Part shown: positions 7,924 to 11,309 of the stretch, one piece after another | Layout of the letters: the number at the start of each line of letters is the position of its first letter | Position numbering within the stretch: the stretch's first letter is position 1 | NCBI GenBank assembly: GCA_030536675.1 | Contig: JAUNPM010000030.1 | Span: 1-11,309 of the forward strand | Length of the DNA: 11,309 nt | DNA from: Clostridia bacterium | GTDB lineage: Bacteria; Bacillota; Clostridia; Lachnospirales; CAG-274 | Direction: 5' to 3' | Position numbers and translations under genes: made by a program | The notes under the pieces: generated by a model | Told to the model about the DNA's origin: nothing | Seen by the model: the letters and a program-made list of their open reading frames with translations, nothing else | Databases searched by the model: none

Positions 7924-7947
7924 GCATTATTTTACAATAATGCCTGC
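7920..7947 (-). terminator. Terminator-like hairpin after fusA
   Basis: On the minus strand a 12-bp stem closes on a GTAA loop. One pair is G-U in this strand's RNA and would be A-C in the plus-strand RNA, so it looks selected as minus-strand RNA. It begins 10 nt after the fusA stop. The bases that follow (AATTTATC) are poor in U, so termination is probably partial, or the hairpin mainly protects the fusA 3' end. This would allow some readthrough into tuf. Confidence 0.5.
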
Positions 7948-7957
7948 ATTTTTAAAA

Positions 7958-10063
7958 TTAATTACCTGACTTACCTGAAGCAACCTGTTCCTGTATAGCC
8001 TTTGGAACAGCTTCATAATGGTGAACTTCCATAGCGTAAGTACCTCTACCCTGTGTAGAAGAACGTAAAGCTGTAGAATAACCAAACATTTCAGCAAGAG
8101 GAACATAAGCGTGTACGATCTTAGCACCGCTCTGATCGTCCATACCTTCGATTCTTCCTCTTCTTGAGCTTACATCACCCATTACATCACCTAAATATTC
8201 TTCAGGGATAGTGATTTCAACCTTCATAATAGGTTCAAGAAGCTTAGGATCAGACTTTCTCATAGCTTCCTTGAAAGCCATAGAGCCTGCGATCTTAAAT
8301 GCCATTTCTGAAGAGTCTACTTCGTGGTAAGAACCGTCGTAACATCTTGCTCTTACATTAACTACAGGATAACCTGCAATTACACCTGCCTGCATAGCTT
8401 CCTGGATACCTGCGTCAACAGCAGGGATATATTCCTTAGGAATAGCACCGCCGACAACCTCGTTTACAAACTCGTAAGTCTTTTCTTCACTTGGATCAAT
8501 AACTTCAAACTTGACCTTACAGTGACCGTACTGACCACGACCACCTGACTGTCTTGAATACTTGTGTTCCTGATCCACATCGTGACCAAATGACTCTCTG
8601 TAAGCAACCTGAGGAGCACCAACGTTAGCCTCTACCTTGAACTCTCTTAAAAGTCTGTCAACAATGATCTCAAGGTGAAGCTCACCCATACCGGCAATAA
8701 TAGTATCGCCTGTTTCCTGGTTTGTATAAGTCTTAAATGTAGGATCTTCCTCTGCAAGCTTTGCAAGAGCAATACCCATCTTATCTCTTCCTGCCTTAGT
8801 CTTAGGCTCAATAGCAACTGAAATAACAGGATCAGGGAAGTTCATTGATTCAAGAATAACCTCGTTATCCTCATCACAAAGTGTATCACCTGTTGTAGTA
8901 AACTTAAGACCTACTGCTGCAGCAATATCACCTGAATAAACCTTGTCGATTTCCTTACGGTCATTTGCGTGCATCTGAAGTATTCTACCGATTCTTTCCT
9001 TCTTACCCTTTACAGAGTTGTAAACATAAGAGCCTGATTCAAGAACACCTGAATAAACTCTGAAGAATGCTAACTTACCTACAAAAGGATCGTTCATGAT
9101 CTTAAATGCAAGAGCTGCAAAAGGCTCTGAATCTGAAGAATGTCTTTCAATTACAGTATCCTCATCTCCCGGAACGTGACCCTTTATTGAAGGAATATCA
9201 GTAGGAGCAGGCATATATTCAAGAATACCGTCAAGGAGCTTCTGAACACCCTTGTTTCTGTAAGCTGAACCGCAGAATACAGGAACAGCCTCACAAGCTA
9301 TACAAGCCTTTCTGAGAGCCTTCTTCATTTCAGGTATCTCAAGGTCGCCCTCTTCAAAGTACTTGTCCATAAGAGCCTCATCACTTGAAGCAATAGCCTC
9401 AACCATAGCTTCTCTGTATTCCTGAGCCTTATCAGCCATATCAGCAGGAATATCTTCTACAGATATATCCGTACCGTTTTTGTCGTTATATATATAAGCC
9501 TTCATTTCCATAAGATCAATAAGACCAACGAAATCATCCTCAGCACCTATAGGAAGCTGAACAGGAATAGGATTAGCACCTAATCTGTTTTTGATCTGAT
9601 CTACACAGTTATAGAAATCAGCACCCATAATATCCATTTTGTTTACAAAACACATTCTTGGAACGTGGTATCTTTCAGCCTGTCTCCAAACAGTTTCAGA
9701 CTGAGGCTCAACACCGCCCTTAGCATCAAATACTGCAACAGAACCGTCAAGTACTCTTAAAGAACGCTCAACCTCAACAGTGAAGTCAACGTGTCCTGGA
9801 GTATCGATAATGTTTATTCTGTGCATAGGTGCATCACCGATGTGCCACTGAGTTGTAGTAGCGGCAGAAGTTATTGTAATACCTCTCTCCTGCTCCTGCT
9901 CCATCCAGTCCATCTGTGCTGTACCTTCGTGAGTATCACCGATTTTATAAGTCTTACCGGTATAGTACAATATACGCTCTGTAAGAGTAGTCTTACCTGC
10001 GTCAATATGTGCCATAATACCGATATTTCTGGTTCTTTCCAATGGGAACTCTCTATTAGCCAT
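7958..10063 (-). CDS. fusA: Translation elongation factor G
   Basis: EF-G is the GTPase that drives translocation and, with RRF, ribosome recycling. The 701 residues fit the family. G motifs are complete: AHIDAGKT (18-25), RGITITSAATT with switch I Thr63, DTPGH (87-91), NKMD (141-144) and a GSAYRNKG element near 265. Domain II, the domain III segment GMGELHLEI, domain IV with GGAIPKEYIPAVDAG and a domain V with SSRRGRIEGM follow, so this is a bona fide translational EF-G rather than a TetM-like ribosome protection protein. AAGGAGG (10080-10074) lies 10 nt before the ATG, and the rpsG stop is 18 nt upstream. It is co-transcribed with rpsG, as in the classical str operon. No fusidic-acid-resistance change can be judged by eye. 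Confidence 0.99.
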   Translation of the reverse strand: MANREFPLERTRNIGIMAHIDAGKTTLTERILYYTGKTYKIGDTHEGTAQMDWMEQEQERGITITSAATTTQWHIGDAPMHRINIIDTPGHVDFTVEVERSLRVLDGSVAVFDAKGGVEPQSETVWRQAERYHVPRMCFVNKMDIMGADFYNCVDQIKNRLGANPIPVQLPIGAEDDFVGLIDLMEMKAYIYNDKNGTDISVEDIPADMADKAQEYREAMVEAIASSDEALMDKYFEEGDLEIPEMKKALRKACIACEAVPVFCGSAYRNKGVQKLLDGILEYMPAPTDIPSIKGHVPGDEDTVIERHSSDSEPFAALAFKIMNDPFVGKLAFFRVYSGVLESGSYVYNSVKGKKERIGRILQMHANDRKEIDKVYSGDIAAAVGLKFTTTGDTLCDEDNEVILESMNFPDPVISVAIEPKTKAGRDKMGIALAKLAEEDPTFKTYTNQETGDTIIAGMGELHLEIIVDRLLREFKVEANVGAPQVAYRESFGHDVDQEHKYSRQSGGRGQYGHCKVKFEVIDPSEEKTYEFVNEVVGGAIPKEYIPAVDAGIQEAMQAGVIAGYPVVNVRARCYDGSYHEVDSSEMAFKIAGSMAFKEAMRKSDPKLLEPIMKVEITIPEEYLGDVMGDVSSRRGRIEGMDDQSGAKIVHAYVPLAEMFGYSTALRSSTQGRGTYAMEVHHYEAVPKAIQEQVASGKSGN

Positions 10064-10081
10064 ACTAATAAATCCTCCTTA

Positions 10082-10552
10082 TTACCACTTATAATGTGAG
10101 AAAGCCTTATTAGCTTCTGCCATTCTATGAGTTTCGTCCTTCTTCTTAACAGCGCCGCCTGTATTGTTGATAGCGTCTAAAATTTCAGCTGCAAGACGAG
10201 CGTCCATAGTCTTTTCTCCGCGCTTTCTGCTGAAAGCAATAAGCCATCTAAGACCTAAAGTCTGTCTTCTTTCAGGCTTTATCTCCATAGGAACCTGATA
10301 AGTAGCTCCGCCTACTCTGCGGGCTTTAACTTCAAGAACCGGCATAATATTGCCTAAAGCTTCTTCAAAAGCCTCAAGCGCTGGCTTTCCTGACTTTTCT
10401 TCAACCTGGGCAAATGCACCGTAAACGATTTTCTGTGCAACACCCTTTTTACCGTCTAACATAACAGAGTTGATAAGCTTTGTTACAAGCTTACTCTTAT
10501 ACATAGGATCCGGCAGTACTTCTCTCTTTGAAACATGACCTTTTCTTGGCAC
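10082..10552 (-). CDS. rpsG: 30S ribosomal protein S7 (GTG start)
   Basis: S7 is a primary 16S rRNA-binding protein of the 30S head, near the E site. Family features include PRKGHVSKREVLPDP at the start, NSVMLDGKKGVAQKIVYGA, the conserved VGGATYQVP and RRQTLGLRWLI segments, and the terminal FSHYKW. I place the start at GTG 10552 because AAGGAGG (10567-10561) sits 8 nt upstream and the product is then 156 residues, the standard S7 length. A TTG at 10573 would translate through the ribosome-binding site. The gene is preceded by a long, foldable gap after rpsL and ends 18 nt before fusA. In E. coli S7 represses its own operon by binding the rpsL-rpsG gap; similar control is possible here but unproven. 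Confidence 0.98.
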   Translation of the reverse strand: MPRKGHVSKREVLPDPMYKSKLVTKLINSVMLDGKKGVAQKIVYGAFAQVEEKSGKPALEAFEEALGNIMPVLEVKARRVGGATYQVPMEIKPERRQTLGLRWLIAFSRKRGEKTMDARLAAEILDAINNTGGAVKKKDETHRMAEANKAFSHYKW

Positions 10553-10712
10553 GATTCTTCCCTCCTTAATCAAAATAATATTAAATCAACGGTACTTGCG
10601 GACAATAATTTCCGCTGCACATGCCTTATACTACCAACGAACCTCTGCAATAACAGAATTTATCATTAATGTATGAGGCATAAACCTTAACAAAAAATTT
10701 TTACGCTAAAAA
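10553..10712 (-). other. rpsL-rpsG intergenic leader with foldable segments
   Basis: The 160-nt gap is long for adjacent genes of a ribosomal operon. It has an 11-nt inverted repeat with one mismatch in the transcript (arms 10671-10681 and 10621-10631). Within that loop lies a small TCTG/CAGA hairpin (10657-10654 with 10647-10644). Nearer rpsG is a GCGGA/TCCGC hairpin (10615-10611 with 10602-10598), 31 nt before the Shine-Dalgarno site. No promoter or convincing terminator is visible. Candidate regulatory leader for rpsG; inference only. Confidence 0.4.
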
Positions 10713-11132
10713 TTACTTCTTAGCCTTAGCACGCTTAGCGCCGTACTTTGAACGAGCCTGCTTTCTGTCAGCAACACCTGCTGTATCAAGTGTACCTCTG
10801 ATAATGTGGTAACGTACACCGGGAACGTCCTTAACTCTTCCGCCTCTTAAAAGAACAACACTATGCTCCTGTAAGTTGTGCCCCTCACCTGGAATATAAG
10901 CTGTTACTTCAATACCGTTAGAAAGACGAACTCTGGCGATCTTTCTAAGAGCTGAGTTAGGCTTCTTAGGTGTAGCAGTTTTTACAGATGTACAAACGCC
11001 ACGCTTCTGTGGAGCACTCTGATCTGTCTGCTTTTTCTTAAGAGTATTAAGACCCTTCTGTAATGCAGGGGCTGTAGACTTTGAAACCTTAGTCTGTCTG
11101 CCCTTTCTTACTAACTGATTAAATGTTGGCAT
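10713..11132 (-). CDS. rpsL: 30S ribosomal protein S12
   Basis: S12 sits at the decoding centre of the 30S subunit and affects accuracy of codon reading. The sequence shows MPTFNQLVRKGRQ, then the longer Gram-positive-type insertion with LKKKQTDQSAPQKRGVC, TPKKPNSALRKIARVRL, GEGHNLQEHSVVLLRGGRVK and DVPGVRYHIIRGTLD. Both lysines where streptomycin-resistance changes occur (in TPKKPNS and in GRVKDVPG) are wild type, as is the Asp that RimO can methylthiolate. I chose ATG 11132, giving 139 residues, because GGGAGG (11146-11141) lies 8 nt upstream. A GTG three codons earlier would abut that site. It is the first gene of the cluster and has its own promoter. Confidence 0.98.
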   Translation of the reverse strand: MPTFNQLVRKGRQTKVSKSTAPALQKGLNTLKKKQTDQSAPQKRGVCTSVKTATPKKPNSALRKIARVRLSNGIEVTAYIPGEGHNLQEHSVVLLRGGRVKDVPGVRYHIIRGTLDTAGVADRKQARSKYGAKRAKAKK

Positions 11133-11214
11133 TAACTGCACCTCCCTTAAAAATAATAAAAACTGTTATTGCGTGAGGTTCATATAAAATTTCCGAACAA
11201 CACACACAATTGAT

Positions 11215-11243
11215 ATTGTAACACCGACGCAGCATAAAGTCAA
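11215..11243 (-). promoter_or_regulatory. Sigma-A promoter of the rpsL-rpsG-fusA-tuf cluster
   Basis: On the minus strand TTGACT (11243-11238), a 17-nt spacer and TACAAT (11220-11215) form a strong sigma-A promoter. The predicted start is near 11208, leaving a leader of about 75 nt before the rpsL ATG. The spacer is relatively GC-rich compared with the flanks, which makes a chance match less likely. A-tracts lie just upstream. Confidence 0.87.
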
Positions 11244-11246
11244 CAC

Positions 11247-11273
11247 TTTTTTAAATTTTTTTACACTTTTTTT
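11247..11273 (-). promoter_or_regulatory. Phased A-tracts (UP-like element) upstream of the str promoter
   Basis: Three A-runs on the minus strand lie at 11273-11267, 11262-11256 and 11252-11247. Their centres are about 11 and 9.5 bp apart, close to one helical turn. They occupy roughly the -40 to -65 region, where the alpha subunit of RNA polymerase binds. The word AAAAAAGTGT occurs twice, 20 bp apart. This is typical of strong ribosomal promoters; its effect is inferred. Confidence 0.55.
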
Positions 11274-11309
11274 GCATTATATTTTTATATGTCCCATTTA
11301 ATGTTAAAT

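Noticed and set aside
10552..10573. Longer rpsG start at TTG 10573
   Set aside because: It would place the ribosome-binding site inside the coding region and give a 163-residue S7 instead of the usual 156.
10692..10714. AATTTTTA-GCG-TAAAAATT hairpin followed by U residues after rpsL
   Set aside because: An 8-bp stem made only of A-U pairs with a 3-nt loop, overlapping the rpsL stop codon, is too weak to be a convincing terminator, and rpsG downstream has no visible promoter.

Overview
The window is a low-GC Gram-positive chromosome segment, most likely from a Clostridia (Lachnospiraceae-like) bacterium. The reasons are strong AT bias, AAGGAGG-type Shine-Dalgarno sites, sigma-A-type promoters, a MutL carrying the DQHA(X)2E(X)4E endonuclease motif, and a mutS-mutL-M50-scpA order. 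I cannot name a genus from sequence alone. Every gene I can support lies on the minus strand, so transcription runs from the right edge to the left edge.

Right half (about 11309 to 6579): the translation ('str') cluster rpsL, rpsG, fusA, tuf. It starts at a strong sigma-A promoter (TTGACT-17-TACAAT) backed by phased A-tracts. A 160-nt gap with foldable segments separates rpsL from rpsG, which starts at GTG. fusA follows rpsG closely. tuf has its own apparent promoter (TTGCAA-17-TATAAT) in the fusA-tuf gap, partly overlapped by a 12-bp hairpin. A good intrinsic terminator follows tuf. No rpoC is visible in the roughly 170 bases upstream of rpsL.

Middle (6628 to 6281): an AT-rich gap holding the tuf terminator, a doubtful 28-codon ORF and a near-consensus promoter (TTGAAA-17-TATAAT with extended -10) that drives the next operon.

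Left half (6280 to 1): a compact operon with short gaps. It holds a YlbF/YmcA-family protein with a Cys-rich tail, mutS, mutL, a membrane protein of the site-2 protease (M50) fold, and scpA, which is cut by the window edge. MutS and MutL form the methyl-independent mismatch repair core, in which MutL supplies the nick. ScpA is the kleisin of the SMC-ScpAB chromosome condensation complex. The YlbF-family protein probably belongs to the RNase Y-associated Y-complex group.

Most of the window is ordinary housekeeping DNA; I see no defence system, mobile element, CRISPR array, tRNA or rRNA. The item most worth a second look is the M50-family protein, which has lost all three predicted zinc ligands (His, His, Asp) while keeping the rest of the family's sequence signature. 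Next come the promoter/hairpin overlap before tuf and the foldable rpsL-rpsG gap.
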